Positions 36,856 through 50,568 of a DNA stretch of 64,000 nt are shown here, piece after piece (position 1 is the first letter of the stretch; each line of letters begins with the position of its first letter). The notes below the pieces were generated by a model, which did no database searches, was not told the origin of the DNA, and saw nothing but the letters and a program-made list of their open reading frames with translations. The stretch spans positions 3,785,065 to 3,849,064 of the forward strand of contig CM022671.1 of NCBI GenBank assembly GCA_012295275.1, written 5' to 3'. The stretch comes from Chrysomallon squamiferum (Eukaryota; Mollusca; Gastropoda; Neomphalida; Peltospiridae). Both the position numbers and the translations under genes were made by a program.

Positions 36856-39800
36856 TATTTAATTAACTAAATTAATTAATTATTTATTATCTATTTTCTA
36901 TTTATTTATTTATTTCTATTTCTATTATCTATCTATCTATCTATTTCTATTTATTTATTTATGTATTTCAGGTGTTTGATCCTCCCCCAGCAAACTGTAG
37001 ACTTTGTGTTATTTCTACAAACGTTGCTGAGACATCACTGACAATACCAAACATAAAATATGTTGTAGATACTGGCAAGGTATTTTTTTTTTAAATTATT
37101 ATTTTACTTTTTAGTTTTACTTGTTTTGTTTTTTATCTTAATATTCTTTTTCAAATCTTCTTTTAGTTAATTTAAAAAAAAAAAAAATATTTCATTTCTT
37201 TTCCTTTTATTAATTTTATTTTATTTTTTGGGAATCCATTTTTTTTTTTTTTTTCTTTTGTACTTCTTGTTGTTCTATTTTGTTCCATCAAAATAATTTT
37301 CTAGCATTTGGTATAAATTAACAAAAAAAAAAAAAAAAATCATAATAATAATAATAAGAAAAGGAATAATAAAAAAAGAATAATAATGAAAAATAAGAAA
37401 GACAAAAATCTAATATATCAATTTATTTGAAAATAATTTTATTCAGGTGAAAACTAAGTTCTATGACAAAGTGACGGGCGTGTCAACATTTAAAATAACT
37501 TGGACCTCACAGGCATCAGCCAATCAGAGAGCTGGGCGGGCTGGGCGAGTGGCACCTGGACATTGTTACAGGTAACTCGTTAAATCATTGACACAGGTAA
37601 CATTTAGTTCATTGTTACACGTAATGGTTTTAGATTCTTGTTACAGGTAATAATTTTTTCTGTTCATTGTCATAGGTAAATGTTCATCATTTGTTAATTA
37701 AAACTTTCTTTTTCTTTCTTTTAAGAGTTTAAAATGTAGTAGTCTCTCTCTCATTTAAAAAAAGTACATACATATTTTTATTTTTTTATTTTATAGGTTA
37801 TATTCTTCAGCTGTTTTCAATGATGACTTTGAAAAGTTTTCACCTCCAGAAATTACTAGACGACCTGTAGATGACCTTGTCCTGCAAATGAAGGTCAAAT
37901 ACGTTGTTGTTATAAATTCAGTGTCTGTAGAGTTACATTTTGTTTTCATTTTCCTTTGATTCACTGGTACATTATTTTTGTAAATTGATTATATTGTGTG
38001 CAGTGTATAGTCATCAAAATGTGAAAAAGAAATGTTAAAGTATAACACTTAACAAAAAAAATCTTAAGATTATATTTATTTATTTATAATATTTATTTAT
38101 TTATTCACAGGACATGAATATTGACAAAGTGATCAATTTTCCCTTTCCTACACCTCCAGCCATAGAGCAGATTAAGGTTTGTAAATTTTTATTTATATTT
38201 GTTAACACTTGATTTGAAAAATAACATTAAATTTGTGACAGAATTAATTTGATAACATCATGCTTGATATTCAGTAAACTGTTTTTTAAAAAGTTTTGGA
38301 CACAATGGTTTGATATAACAACAATATAAAATGTTTATAGCATTACCCAAAATATATTCTGACAACAGCTATTAAAAGTAATGGTTTCTTAATTAAAAAT
38401 TAAATTTTAATTTTGCAGGCAGCAGAGAAGTTGCTGACAGCACTGGGAGCCCTGACACACCCAGCCCCAACCCGAACAGCAGAAGAAAGGGGACAAGGTT
38501 TGTGTTTTTTCTGACAAATGAACTTAAGTAACAGATAATCTTGAACTAGTGCAGATCAGAAGCATGCAGTGTGAAATCTGTCAAAATATAAATTTAAACC
38601 TAATTTTTAATTATCCTAATATTGTGAATTTAAAAAAGTAATATTTAATATATTTAAAAAAATATATAAATAAATAAAAATAATGATATTATTATCAACA
38701 GTAAAAATAAATAAATAAATATATAAAAATATGAAAGCAATTTAAATAATAAAAGTAGATAATCTTGGCATTGTTATTTGTAATCTGAGAAAAAAAATTG
38801 GTAATAATAATAGTGTATAATAAAAAAATAATTTTAAAAGTACAAAAATTATAATAATAATAAAATGAAGCTGATGATGATACTGAATATGATAATCATA
38901 ACAGCAATGGCAAATCAGATGTACCTAGTATTTGTTCACCATTTTGATCTGATTTAACAATAAATAAATAAATAATTAAATTTTCAGATTTTACAAGAAC
39001 AATCACACCACTTGGTAAGACAATGGCAAAGTTCCCTGTGTCTCCGAGGTATGCGAAGATGTTGGTGTTGGGGCAGAAACATGACCTCTTGCCCTACATC
39101 ATCACCATTGTGTCTGCTCTCTCTGTTGATGAACTTTTCACAGACATACATAATTCTGGTCTCACAGATAAAGATGTAAGTGCAAAAATCTGTGACTTTA
39201 ATTATCAGGAAATATATCAGTATTTGATTTTACTTTTTAATCTGTTTTTATTAATTAAGAAATTGTTAAGAAGGTGATGAATTAATCTTATATTTTTATG
39301 GTGTGTCACATAATACAAATAAAAGTAAATGTTCATACCAATTGAAAAAATGAATTTTAAAGCATTTATCTTTTATTGTAAGCAAATTGTTTAAATAACA
39401 TTTGATATACTTATAATTGTTTTAAATTTAGTTTTTTGTTATTAATTTTAACATGTATGTATTTTTTCCTTTTGATCCTGTTCATTACTTTATTGCTATT
39501 GTTAATATTTTAGTTAAAATTTTTTATTAAAAATTTGGGAATACTTGGATACACTGATACATTCTTGGAACAGGGTTGTCCCATAAGTTCTATAAATTAA
39601 AAAGTTTTAGTTACCAAGCAACATCCTTGAATGTGATTGCTTTTTTTGTTTTTTCAGAAAGAAGATTTCAAACAGAAGATAAACACAAGTGTTCAGATCA
39701 GAAAACTCTGGGCAGGATTTGTATGTTTTGTTTTTATTTTTCTGACTTTTTTTGCTATTTATTTGTTTAGTTTTTATGTTGCATTTTAATTTGAAGAATT

Positions 39801-41196
39801 GTCATAGGTATTAAGGGTCACATGATCAGTTTTTCCCACTGAAGACAGTGCTCTGTGATTTGCATGTAAATCATTTCTGTTTATGGGGTGGTGCATGCAC
39901 AAGATTTCTTGCTGCTAATAAAATAAATTTTCTTCTTCTATTATTATCACTGTGCTAAAAGTAAATCATCTTTTATATTTAACAATGGTTAATAACGAAA
40001 TGTTTGTTAACAAATACTTCTTCAAAATATACTTTATTTGAATATTTTAAAACTATTTTTTTTATATTTCAGGGTAACTCTTTTCTGCTGGGAGACTTGA
40101 TGGTGCTGCTGAAGGCAGTGGGTTCGTGTGAGTTTGAGGGCTTCTCACTCGAGTTCTGTAACAAATACGGTCTACGTTACAAAGCCATGAAAGAAATCAG
40201 AAAACTGAGAAATCAGCTCACAAATACAGGTATCTGTCTCTCTCTCTGTCTGTGTCTGTGTCTCTGTCTGTCTGTCTGCTGTTGTTTGTTTGTATGTAAG
40301 TTTCTTTCTCATTCCCAACATTTGATTGTCTAATTATCTGTCAGTTAATCTGGTGCAGATCTCTTATTTAATCACTTTATTTATTTATCCATGTACCTCT
40401 CTACTTCTGTATTGGTGTATAAATTAATATCTGTTTCTCTCTATCTCTCTGTCTATCTGTCTGTCTGTCTGTCTATCTAATCTATCTATCTCTTGTTCTG
40501 TCTTTGTGTATCTCTCTCTGTCTCTCTCTCTCTCTTTATTTTTCAAACTTTCATTTTACATACATACCTGTGTCACTGTATAATTAAATACATAAAAATT
40601 ACATATTTATCTCTCGTTTTCTTAGCATTCATGTAAAAGCAGGTAGTTTTATTTAATGCTGTTGATGTTGTTGTTTACAGTGAACATCGTCCTACCAGGC
40701 GCTAACGTCTGTGTAGACCCAAAAATGAGTCCACCTACTGACTCCCAGTGCGCTCAGCTGAGGCAAATAGTCCTCACAGGCTTAGCCGACCATGTTGCTA
40801 AGTAAGAACCTTTTTTTTTTTATATATAAAAGTTTCTTGTATGTGTTTAATATTAACTTTTCAGTTTGACAGAAATGAAACACAAAAAGTTCAAATAATT
40901 AATATATTTTTGATCATTTTTTTAAAATCAGAATTTCTCTTTTACTCCATGATTGCCTTGTATAGATATATCACTGAACTGGTGTGTTTTACAAATTGTC
41001 TGTAATATAAGAATAACAGTTTTACCCTATTTTCTCATGTAAAAGTCACACTGTAAGTATTAACTTGAAAACTGTATACACGAAATATGATTATAATGAT
41101 CATAAATGAAAACTTAAAACATTTGTCTACTAATACTTATTTGTTACATATACTACATACAAAGACTAAATGACACACATACACACACGAACACAA

Positions 41197-41253
<57 letters not shown>

Positions 41254-41732
41254 GACATTTAACAGACAGAAACATAGATAATTTCTATTAAATGTATGAT
41301 ATACGTGCTAAAATAAGCTCTGGATTTCTCAGATCTGTTTATCAACATTTTTTATATTCAGTCTACATATAAAAATGTGTGACTTACAGATGAGTAAGTA
41401 TGGTAAAGTAAACATTCAAAATTAAAAAAAATAATAATAATAATTTTACAGGAGATGTCCTGATCCACTTCCTGATGCAGATGAAGCTGCGAAAAAACTG
41501 AAAAATGCTTATCAGGTAAACTATTAAAAACAAATTAATTTCATTTTATAAAGTAGTTAAAATTAAAAAGTGGATTTTGTTTTTGAGAGAATTTTAAAAT
41601 TCTGTTATTTAAGTTGAAAAAATGTGTATTAGTTTCATTTTTAATGAAATTTAAATAAAAAAATAAAATGAATGAATTCTTATTGAGACCTATATATACT
41701 TTTAGATATTATCAAGTACAGTGGCTGCTTTC

Positions 41733-41789
<57 letters not shown>

Positions 41790-43004
41790 GTAATAATAAT
41801 AATAACAGTAACAATAGTAATCATTAACAACAAGAACAACAACAGTACAGCAGTAATAATAATAATAATAACAGCCTGTGGTCAGTTTATCCTAAAATGA
41901 ACTTATTCTTTATACTTCTGTAGTTGTGAAAAAAACAAAAACATTTAATTCTTCAGAGTATGGACTTGGAAGACCCAGTGTACATTCATCCATTGTCTGT
42001 GCTGTACAGAGAGAAACCACAGTTTGTTGTGTATCAGCATGTGATAGAGACAACCAAGCTGTACATGAGAGGTGAGAGTAATCACGAAAAGTTAAAAAAC
42101 AAGACAAACCAAAACGCCTGGGGATGTATAGTCTGATATATAGGTAATAACTGGTTTATTGTTTTAAGATGTCGGTGAAGGTGAAACTGGCAGAGCCTCA
42201 CTTCATTGGGCTGTTCAATCTCAGCAGAATAAATCTCATATCTTAGAAGAGTAATCAGTTATTTGTTTCATTGTGCAGTCCTAAATAATACAAGCACTAA
42301 ATGAAATAAAATTTTTTATTCTTCAGCTGATTGTTCATGACAGGAATAGATTCATACATACCTATTTTGTTGGCACCTAAAAAGATTGTACATCAAAACA
42401 AAATAGTTCTTAAATATCAACAGTTTATAGTTATTTTTGAAATGTTGTCTGTTTTAGAAATGGCCTTTTTAAGATCTAAACCAGCAATAGAACACGATAT
42501 ATAAATGTTTGTAAAAACCAGGTAATTAAATCTTGTTAATGTATTATTATTATTATTTAATTTTGTTTTATATTATTATTATTATTCTTTTTTATTATTG
42601 TTATTATTTAGGTTTTATATGGTGTGCAATTACAATTTCAAAACTATTTTAAATAATTATATTTTTTTAATTTTTAGGTGTTGTTGCTATTGAACCTGAA
42701 TGGCTTCCCATGTATGCTCCATTTTACACAACATTTTCTAAACCTCTCGAAAAGCCATCACCAGTTTTTGATGAGGTCACAGGTCAAGTTACATGTCACA
42801 TGACAAGCTGTTATGGTACGTATCTTTTATTGAAACACACATTATTATTGCTATTATTTTATTATTACTACTACTGCTACTACTACTATTATTATTATTA
42901 TTATTATTGTTACTACTATTATTATTTTGTTTTTATTAAGATTATATTTCTGCATATTGACACTGATTTTTTAAAAATAGTTGTTTTTTATCTATTTTAT
43001 CATC

Positions 43005-43069
<65 letters not shown>

Positions 43070-43944
43070 TTGATAAATACATACATACATATGTTTTGTG
43101 TGTGTTTGTGTGTGTTTTGATAAATACATACATAAATAAATAGATAAATATATAATCTATATTTATTATTATTATATTTTAAATCAGGTCCACTGAGATG
43201 GGATGTTGAAGCAGTATCAGTTGAGTTCCCCACTGGACTGGACAAGTACAGGTGGTTTGCCAGGTTCCTGCTAGAGGGCGCTGTGATACCAGGATTGCAG
43301 AAGTACATTCCATCGTTACTGTCAACACCGTCCACCATGGTCAAGTCTTGGGCTAAGTAAGTTTTGTGTTTTACTGGGAGGTTCAAGGAATATCGACCCT
43401 GGCTTAAATTGTTTAAAATTTACTTTTAATTATGGCTTTTATGTTTGTATTTCACTGTGAAGTTATTTATTTTAATTCCTTTATTGGTTTTAAGTATGAT
43501 TTTTTGTACGTATATGTGTACGTACAGACAGACAGACAGACAGACAGATATAAAATGGTGAAATTACTGTAACTTTTATATTTTATTATAAATTATTTAA
43601 TAGTTGAAGTTTGCATTTGAAATAATAAACATATGTATTGTTATGTTTTTAACTGAATTTTTATGTTTCAAGACTATTAGTAAATTTACTGTAATTAATC
43701 TTTCAGAAATTCTCTGATTTTTTTTTTGAGTGATTTATTTTTGACAGAGTTGTCCAGTGTTGCTAAAAATAAAATTTGAATATTTTTCAGATTGCAGCCA
43801 AGAACAGAAACTTTGCTGAAAGCTTTGGTTAGTGAAAGCGTTGATTGTCGAGATGCACTGTTAAAAGCATGGAAGAAAAATCCAAAATGTAAATACCTTT
43901 AACAAAAGTACTTAATATATAGATTTAATCATTATTTAATGAAG

Positions 43945-43979
<35 letters not shown>

Positions 43980-44292
43980 TTTTTTTTTTTTATTTAATGT
44001 GCACATAATTTTTTACAGAAGTTAATTCATTAACAATTAACTTTTTAAGATTTTTAACAATAATAAAAATATGTAAAAAGATTAGCAAAAAGTTAAATAT
44101 ATATATGACTTATATTTTTTTTTTGACATTTTTGTTAGTTCACAGTTCATTACTCTCTTAAATCAAGATTAGTTATTTAGTTATTTTATTTTATTTTACT
44201 CAGATTTGCTCAAAGCCTACAGTGAGTGGTTGCCACAAGGCACTCACATGGAACTTGAGTTAAAATGGCCGCCAATAGAGAAAACTTCATGA
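27662..44292 (+). CDS. DHX37: DHX37, DEAH-box RNA helicase of the small-subunit processome, about 1163 aa, 29 exons
   Basis: Exons: 27662-27742, 28393-28587, 29066-29166, 29919-30318, 30732-30880, 31410-31502, 31917-32013, 32645-32758, 33597-33698, 34040-34123, 34546-34666, 35266-35353, 36029-36132, 36410-36496, 36972-37079, 37447-37571, 37797-37893, 38111-38176, 38419-38497, 38988-39175, 39658-39720, 40073-40229, 40681-40801, 41452-41515, 41957-42071, 42678-42815, 43188-43356, 43791-43888, 44204-44292. Motifs: GETGSGKT (about residue 288), [18 protein letters not shown] (385), SAT (421), [17 protein letters not shown] (668). The end [17 protein letters not shown] matches human DHX37 (1157 aa). 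A Lys/Glu-rich N-terminus precedes the helicase core; winged-helix, ratchet and OB-like parts follow. In yeast and human this helicase (Dhr1/DHX37) releases U3 snoRNA from pre-40S particles in the nucleolus. Exon 13 carries a 1-base frameshift; other phases join. Confidence 0.96.
28112..28182. repeat. (AT)n microsatellite in DHX37 intron 1
   Basis: Nearly perfect AT run of about 70 bp, preceded by an ATAA tetranucleotide run. Confidence 0.93.
29826..29882. repeat. (ATT)n microsatellite in DHX37 intron 3
   Basis: Perfect ATT run of about 55 bp ending about 35 bases before the exon 4 acceptor. Imperfect ATT/GTT repeats extend back to about 29640. Confidence 0.93.
32157..32196. repeat. (AAT)n microsatellite in DHX37 intron 7
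   Basis: Trinucleotide run of about 40 bp. An ATTT run at 32039-32070 lies in the same intron. Confidence 0.9.
32761..32985. repeat. Degenerate minisatellite, AAAGTATTTA...TTTACACACA units, at the start of DHX37 intron 8
   Basis: About nine diverged units of 22-26 bp share AAAGTATTTA and a TTTACACA or TTTATAAC tail. The array begins right at the exon 8 donor (GTAAAGTATTTAC), so the donor context itself belongs to the first unit. Confidence 0.8.
33720..33794. repeat. (TAA)n microsatellite in DHX37 intron 9
   Basis: Perfect TAA/AAT run of about 75 bp, some 20 bases after the exon 9 donor. Confidence 0.95.
36029..36132 (+). other. DHX37: DHX37 exon 13 with an apparent +1 frameshift in the acidic linker
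   Basis: From the phase set by exon 12 the exon reads [20 protein letters not shown], then [10 protein letters not shown], then TGA TGA (36117-36122). Exon length is 104 nt, one more than the phases of exons 12 and 14 allow. Dropping one A from TTTAAATTT (about 36099-36106) would restore an acidic reading that ends in SDDEQAE and joins exon 14 in phase 0. The only GT in the exon's 3' half is the annotated donor, so no alternative canonical splice removes the stop. A sequencing or assembly indel, or a real null allele, are both possible. If real, the protein would end near residue 570, before motifs V and VI. Confidence 0.85.
36791..36852. repeat. (TAA)n microsatellite in DHX37 intron 14
   Basis: Perfect TAA run of about 60 bp, followed by ATTT and TCTA tetranucleotide runs up to the exon 15 acceptor. 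Confidence 0.95.
37561..37681 (+). repeat. Tandem repeat of the exon 16 5' splice site (about 25-bp period)
   Basis: The exon 16 end CATTGTTACAG|GTAAC is followed by related copies at 37586 (CATTGACACAGGTAAC), 37610 (CATTGTTACACGTAATG), about 37636 (TTCTTGTTACAGGTAATA) and 37665 (CATTGTCATAGGTAAA). Spacing is 24-29 bp. Four of the five keep an AGGTAA donor-like core. Extension past the first donor reads into TAA within a few codons, so later donors would give a truncated protein. Confidence 0.85.
41734..41810. repeat. (AAT)n microsatellite in DHX37 intron 24
   Basis: AAT run of about 75 bp with one or two interruptions, followed by imperfect AAC/AGT variants to about 41875. Confidence 0.93.
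43009..43062. repeat. (GT)n microsatellite in DHX37 intron 26
   Basis: Perfect GT run of about 54 bp. The phrase TTTGATAAATACATACAT follows it and recurs about 47 bp later, giving a small compound duplication to about 43135. Confidence 0.95.
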
Positions 44293-44853
44293 TGTTAATA
44301 AAGAAAGTTCTGGAACAAGCAACTTTTTATCTGAACCTTCTGCAGAATCTGAGCATTTCCATGGAGATTTGATCAGTACATAACGTTTTATATTCATTAT
44401 AGAAATTCTAAAAATAGGACTGAGTACCTAAATGGTAACCAGGTCCTAATGATCAACAGTTACATGAAAGGTCCCGTGATGTAACTGTTGCCATGGAGAT
44501 AAATGTTATTAAAATCAGTGCACAATGCCAGATTCTACTTTATCCGTGGCAGAATTTATGACAGATTACAAATTAAAACAAATTAAATTTTGTACATAAA
44601 TGTGTAAATCTAGTTTTATAAAATACTAAACATTTGATGTTTGAAAATATCGACATTTAAATAATGATACATTAAGATTCATGAAAATTTTAACAATGAA
44701 ATTAGATATTAAAATTCACGTGTATGTGCATGCATGCATGCATGCGTGCAGAGATATATTGTACTTGAAATATATAATTTTATTTATATGTATGTTTGTA
44801 CATATATATATATATATATATATACATATATATTTTACAGTATTGTACAATAC

Positions 44854-44884
<31 letters not shown>

Positions 44885-45930
44885 GTTTTATCATTTGCTC
44901 TTGTTGCTAAATTTTATCGTCCAGAAATGTAGAAAAATTCGGATTATTTTGGAAATAGTGCTTTTATTGTCCCAGAAGCTATCAGTTATTTAGGAATGTG
45001 ATAGCTCTGACATACATACTGTGCACGTGTCTGTAAGTCCGTGATTACGTGCTCTTGTGAGTGTACAGATAAGAAACCCACTACCGCCTATCATTTGCAT
45101 GCAGAAATATGGACAGAAAAGACGTTCATAAATTTCAAGATTAAAAATATAAAATCCACAGCAGATATATCTATGACATTATCTCACATATACATGTCAG
45201 ATTTTGTCATTTTTTTGTCAGTTTATGCATACTATAAATTCAAAAAAGGAGGAAGAGAAATAATTCTGAAAAGAAAGAATCTTCAACATTCTGACGTATT
45301 TTTTAAAATATATCTGAACGAACCCTGAGGCGTTTTGGGAAAATGTGAAATCACACGTGCTTTAATTCACATCTGATCATCGAACTCGCAAAATGGGAAA
45401 ACGAGATCGACAACGTACGGCGTGTGTGTGTGTGTGTGTGTGTGTGAATGCATTTCGTCATACCTCAAAAGAATTTTCCCTTAATCAAACCACAAGATTA
45501 AGAGTAAACGAATAAAAAAAACCACACGAATATATAATGAATAAATGAATGAAGTATATATATATAAAAAAAAAAAAATTAAAAAAAATTAGACGTCACA
45601 GAGAGGTTATTGTGAATGAATTAACTTTCAAGACGAAATATGTTTTACTGCGCTTAAGAGAAACTACTCAAATTTTTTTGTTAAAAAAAAAGAAGAAGAC
45701 AAAAACTGACTGCTTTTGTCTCAGGTTTGTATATTAATTACCGAGATAGAAAGACAGACAGACGGATATATTGCTTTTCGTAAATATGGATATCGCGTCA
45801 AAATTGTACGGCTATTCATACTATGAAATAATAAAAAAAAAAAAAAAAAAAATAATAATAATAATAATAATAATAATATAATAATAATAAAATAAATAAA
45901 ACGAACAGAATAGACGAAATAATTTGAAAA
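44293..45930. other. DHX37 3' end and convergent intergenic DNA before the Nudix gene
   Basis: AATAAA occurs at 44297-44302, only five bases after the DHX37 stop, which would give a very short 3' UTR. ATTAAA variants near 44509 and beyond are alternatives. The rest holds an AT run (44801-44831), poly-A (about 44861-44884) and a GT run (45421-45445). An open frame at about 45041-45328 lacks an ATG start and recognisable similarity, so I do not call it a gene. Confidence 0.5.
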
Positions 45931-45933
45931 TAT

Positions 45934-45939
45934 TTTATT
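45934..45939 (-). terminator. Candidate polyadenylation signal for the Nudix gene
   Basis: TTTATT on the plus strand reads AATAAA on the minus strand, about 50 bases past the Nudix stop codon at 45989-45991. Confidence 0.4.
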
Positions 45940-45988
45940 TAATAAAATAAAAAGTTTTGCCGGTAGTCAAGAAATCAAAGTTCGATGG

Positions 45989-46858
45989 TCATGTGACGTC
46001 TTTAAAAAACGTTTCAAGAGGCACGTGCATCTGTTGTATTAAGTAGGCATAATTAGGTTCTGAAAAATTAACAAATAATAATAAATGAATGATGATGATG
46101 ATGATGATAATAATAATAATAATAATAATAACAACAAAAAATGTCCACTTGGTCAGTAAATACATAATTATTTGCAAAGTCCCAAACGAAGGTCTGAACA
46201 TTATTTCTTTAATTCTGGTCACCAGTTCCGCAAATTCGTTATCTGATCTTTTCTGACTTACTTAGGGAACCTGAATCTGGCTGTACCAGTCACGTGATAT
46301 AATGTTTATATAAAATAATGTGACCCTGCTGGTTTACAAACAGGTAAATAACCGAAATAGCCAGTGATTACATTAATTTTGTGACGTAAACAAGTCACAA
46401 AAAAAATTACATTATTATAATTATTATAAGGCAAAGAAATTCTTAAAACCAAATAGTTAAATAGCTAGATGTAAAAATCACCATTTTATAAATCCTATAA
46501 CATAACGAAATGCTTAAGAAGAAACAGTTAAATCGCTAGAAAGGCCTGCTTTAAGAACTGAAAATTGCATCCTTAATGAAGTTTATTTTACCTTCATCTG
46601 GGGTAATGAATCCATGACGAATCATAAAATCCAAAATAACTAGAGCACAGTTTGGTTTAAACTCGTCTGATACAATCAGTGACTTCAGCTGAAACAAACA
46701 AAACACACAACGTTTATTTATTTTCAATTATTCTATAATCATCTTGGTAGAGGAATACCATTTCGAGCATCATTTACGTCATTTCCGTTTGGACAAGGTG
46801 CTCCGATTATTGAAATGGAATCAGTATTTTTGTTTGGTTTTAAAATTAAACGAATATA

Positions 46859-46955
<97 letters not shown>

Positions 46956-49352
46956 GGAGAACGCTAGGATGTAACTATTCAACAACAACAACAATAATAA
47001 TAATAAGAAGAAGAGATGATGATGATGATGACAATGGATAACACCTAGAAAATGATGATCATAAAGATACTGATATGATGATGATGATGTTGATGATAAT
47101 GATGACAAATATTAAAAAGATCTATGATCTTTCACTTGTCTAGAACCTGAGTCATGGTGACCAACTGGAAATCGGAAACTTCTCCGTCGGCGTTGACTGG
47201 TTTGAAATCCGGCGGCAGACACAAGTCAAACACAAACTGACATTCTGGAAACAAGCCACGCTCATCCTCAAAGAAGTAACTGAAATCAAAATCCAAGTAT
47301 TAACTATGACGATTTACTTACATACAATGAACTTTTTGTTTCGAAACCTGGTTTTGACACTAATTAAAAAAACTCACAAAAAGAACAAAAAACCAACAAA
47401 AAACGAAAACAAAAAACCCCCACAAAGATACCCAGTCAAAAAAAAAAAAAACAATAATATATATATCAGTATAAATCAGTGTAAATACCTACTCTATAAA
47501 TTGGCGTATTTCGTTAGTGTTTAATCTAGAATTTCAAGTAAAATATATGTACTGGAGAGACTTAAACTCTACAGTGAGAAACCTTCACAGGGATATTCAT
47601 CATTCCACGTACATGAAAGTATCTCAGAAAAGTTGATAAAATGTTACTCTTCTTAAGCTAAAATACAATACTGGACTCGACTCTGTTGTACTGAGGTGTC
47701 CTTAAGAAACTGGGTTCTCAGAAGACAATTAGATTTACCAACAAAAAAGGGTAAATGCAGAAACCTCTTTGTAAACTATATTATTATAATGATAATACAT
47801 GCTTATAACACAGACATACACCCAGTAAAATATACGCACGCACGCACACATGTAAATAAATGAAAATTGTAACTGATACTGCGCATCAGTATAATATTGT
47901 TATTATTTTAGTACAATTAGGTGTAATATATATAATTATTACATCGTACACAAATAACACGCAGATATTAAACACGTATCTACATACAGAGTTATTATAA
48001 AGTCCATGTGCAGTTTTAAATTTTCGATCATCTGATCTGTGAATGACAGAACTGATCTGCGAAAACAATAAGAGAAAAGAATTTTCGGATTTTTGAACAC
48101 ATACACAGTTGAGTTTCTTAATTTTCAACATGGCCCATCCTCATGGCATCAAATCTGAATACGATTAAGTTCTAGAAACACACATTGCGTAGCAGATTTT
48201 CAGTTCTGCTATATACAAAGTTTAAAACTGCACAAGGACACTGCATTTACCTAATACTTCCAACAGGTGTGAGTTTGTCAAGGTAAGACAATTCCACAGA
48301 GGCTTCCTCCTGACATTCTTTGACCATGCATTCCTTGATGTCCAGACCCGAGGTCATTCCACCAGCGCACTGACAATATCAGTTTGTGATTTAACGTTAT
48401 TCGGTTAATGCAACACGATCGTACGACGTATAAATCAAGATACATTTGTCTACTTATAAACAATAATAGATATAAATCACGTTTTTAGGATTTAACGGGT
48501 AGACGTGTATAAATAACAACATTTCTGGCTGCTTGTAAATCACACGAAGTGTAAATCAGATTTAGAGGTGTTAAGCAGAATAACGATATTTCGGTCTAGT
48601 TATAAATAATAACGATAATAATAATATACACATAAATCAGATTTAGTGGATCTAATACAGAAAATGGGAAAGTTTATGACTAACGATATGCATGTATCAG
48701 TTTATTTTTATCTTGTACGTGAATCGTGTACATAAAATGGCGCAGAAGTAATTTGACACTGAGATTAACGTCCTGTTCCCAAGCAAGAGAAAAGCGCAAG
48801 ACCACTTAACCTTCATTTGTTATTAACTAATTCTTTAAGATTAACGGAATCTAAAAACAGAGTGCAGATAAATTATTTCCAAATGACTGTGTTATTTCTC
48901 GTTTACGTGCACATAGGCAGGTATGAACAAATATCTGACATTTATTGCTATTCACATTCTTGCGACTGACTGATTGACAGACGTAACCTTTACTTATAAT
49001 AAAGTATGACAATAAAATAAAAAGTCTGAGGTAAAACAGCATTTTTTCTCTCTCTTTCCCTTTTCTGTTCTCTTGCGCGGATAAGTAAGGAAAATACCAT
49101 GTTATCAAGAAGTCCTGGGTAAGTCTGCTTCGACTTGGATCGTCTGCCAATCCACATCATCACTTCACCAGACGTCGTGTGAATGTAGCCGTTTAGATGT
49201 ACACCGTACTGTATTGTGCCAAAAAGACCTTCAACAAAAGAGATAATAAACAAAAGAAGAAGAAAAAGAAGAAGAAGAAGAAGAAGAAGAAAAAAATAAA
49301 ACAACATAGGTCGCTACAATAATGTAAAATCGGCAAAAACAAAACCAGTTTC

Positions 49353-49386
<34 letters not shown>

Positions 49387-49414
49387 AAAAAATATAGGAA
49401 AAAAAAAGATGATG

Positions 49415-49467
<53 letters not shown>

Positions 49468-49757
49468 TTAGATTAATTTAATCTACTTACACGTAGCAGC
49501 CCTTTCCATCTGCATGACTGGTTTCTCACAGAAAGATGGACGCACGTTATACATCTAAAATACACATACTGCTTGATGTTTATAACATTTTTTCTACGAC
49601 TAATACTGCTTCAAGTGCTCCTAACTACTACAACGACTGCGGCCGCTGCTGTTGCTGGGAAGGAGGAAGAGACATAGAAGAATTAAAGAAGGATGTAAAA
49701 ATTAGAAAAGATGAATGAAGAACTGTCAGATACAAAGACGAGAATGAGCAGTGAAAG

Positions 49758-49788
<31 letters not shown>

Positions 49789-50493
49789 AATAAAAATAAA
49801 AATAATCATAATATTAATAATAAAAAAATAAATAAATAAATAAATAAATAAAGGTGTTGCTATGAATTCCACCCTTACGGAATAACTAACCTCATCTCTC
49901 CAACCCCGCAGAGTACAGAACACATTCTTCTTTCTTAATTCAGAAAGCACGTGAGCCACAGCTTTAGTTCTGTCTGCGACAGACGACGTCTCGACAGAGA
50001 GATGAACAACAGGAGACGAAGACTCGTCAATGGAAAAAACTGACGGAAATTTCCGAAGTTCTTCGACTACGTCCTGCCTGATCAGTCCAACCTGTTTTCC
50101 GCAGACGATAAAGGGCAGACAACTGCTACGAGAAGAGTCTGACAACAATGATATTAATTAATTAATTAATTTGATAAAAATTCGATAACTGAGCAACAAA
50201 CCTGTCTCAAGGTCCGTTTTGAAAGTGCCAGTAACATAATTAAACTGAAATATCCTTTGACCAAACAGGCTAACAGACAGGTCGCCAGCATTAGTCAGAG
50301 ATAAATAAAAACGTGTTTTCCATTACAATTTGATTAAATTATTGAAGAATTTGATTTCATTTCTCAATTCGAGATTGTTCCTTTTTCTTCTTCTATCACT
50401 ACTTCTGCTACTACATCTTCGTCTTCTTCTTGTTATTATTACTATTATTATAATACATTCTGTAATTATATTATTACATGGATGCTGATGATG

Positions 50494-50528
<35 letters not shown>

Positions 50529-50533
50529 TTAAT

Positions 50534-50568
<35 letters not shown>

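Noticed and set aside
45041-45328. 95-codon open frame between DHX37 and the Nudix gene
   Set aside because: It starts at GTG rather than ATG, has no splice signals or similarity, and lies in DNA where open frames of this size occur by chance.
50202-50330. Open segment upstream of Nudix exon 2 on the minus strand (acceptor ATTTCAG, donor ACAG|GTTTG, reading [14 protein letters not shown]) that joins exon 2 in phase
   Set aside because: The exon at 50718-50790 joins exon 2 directly in phase and supplies both an ATG and the family-typical LVRKCNSF just before SCLPF. Inserting this segment would separate conserved parts, so I treat it as chance.
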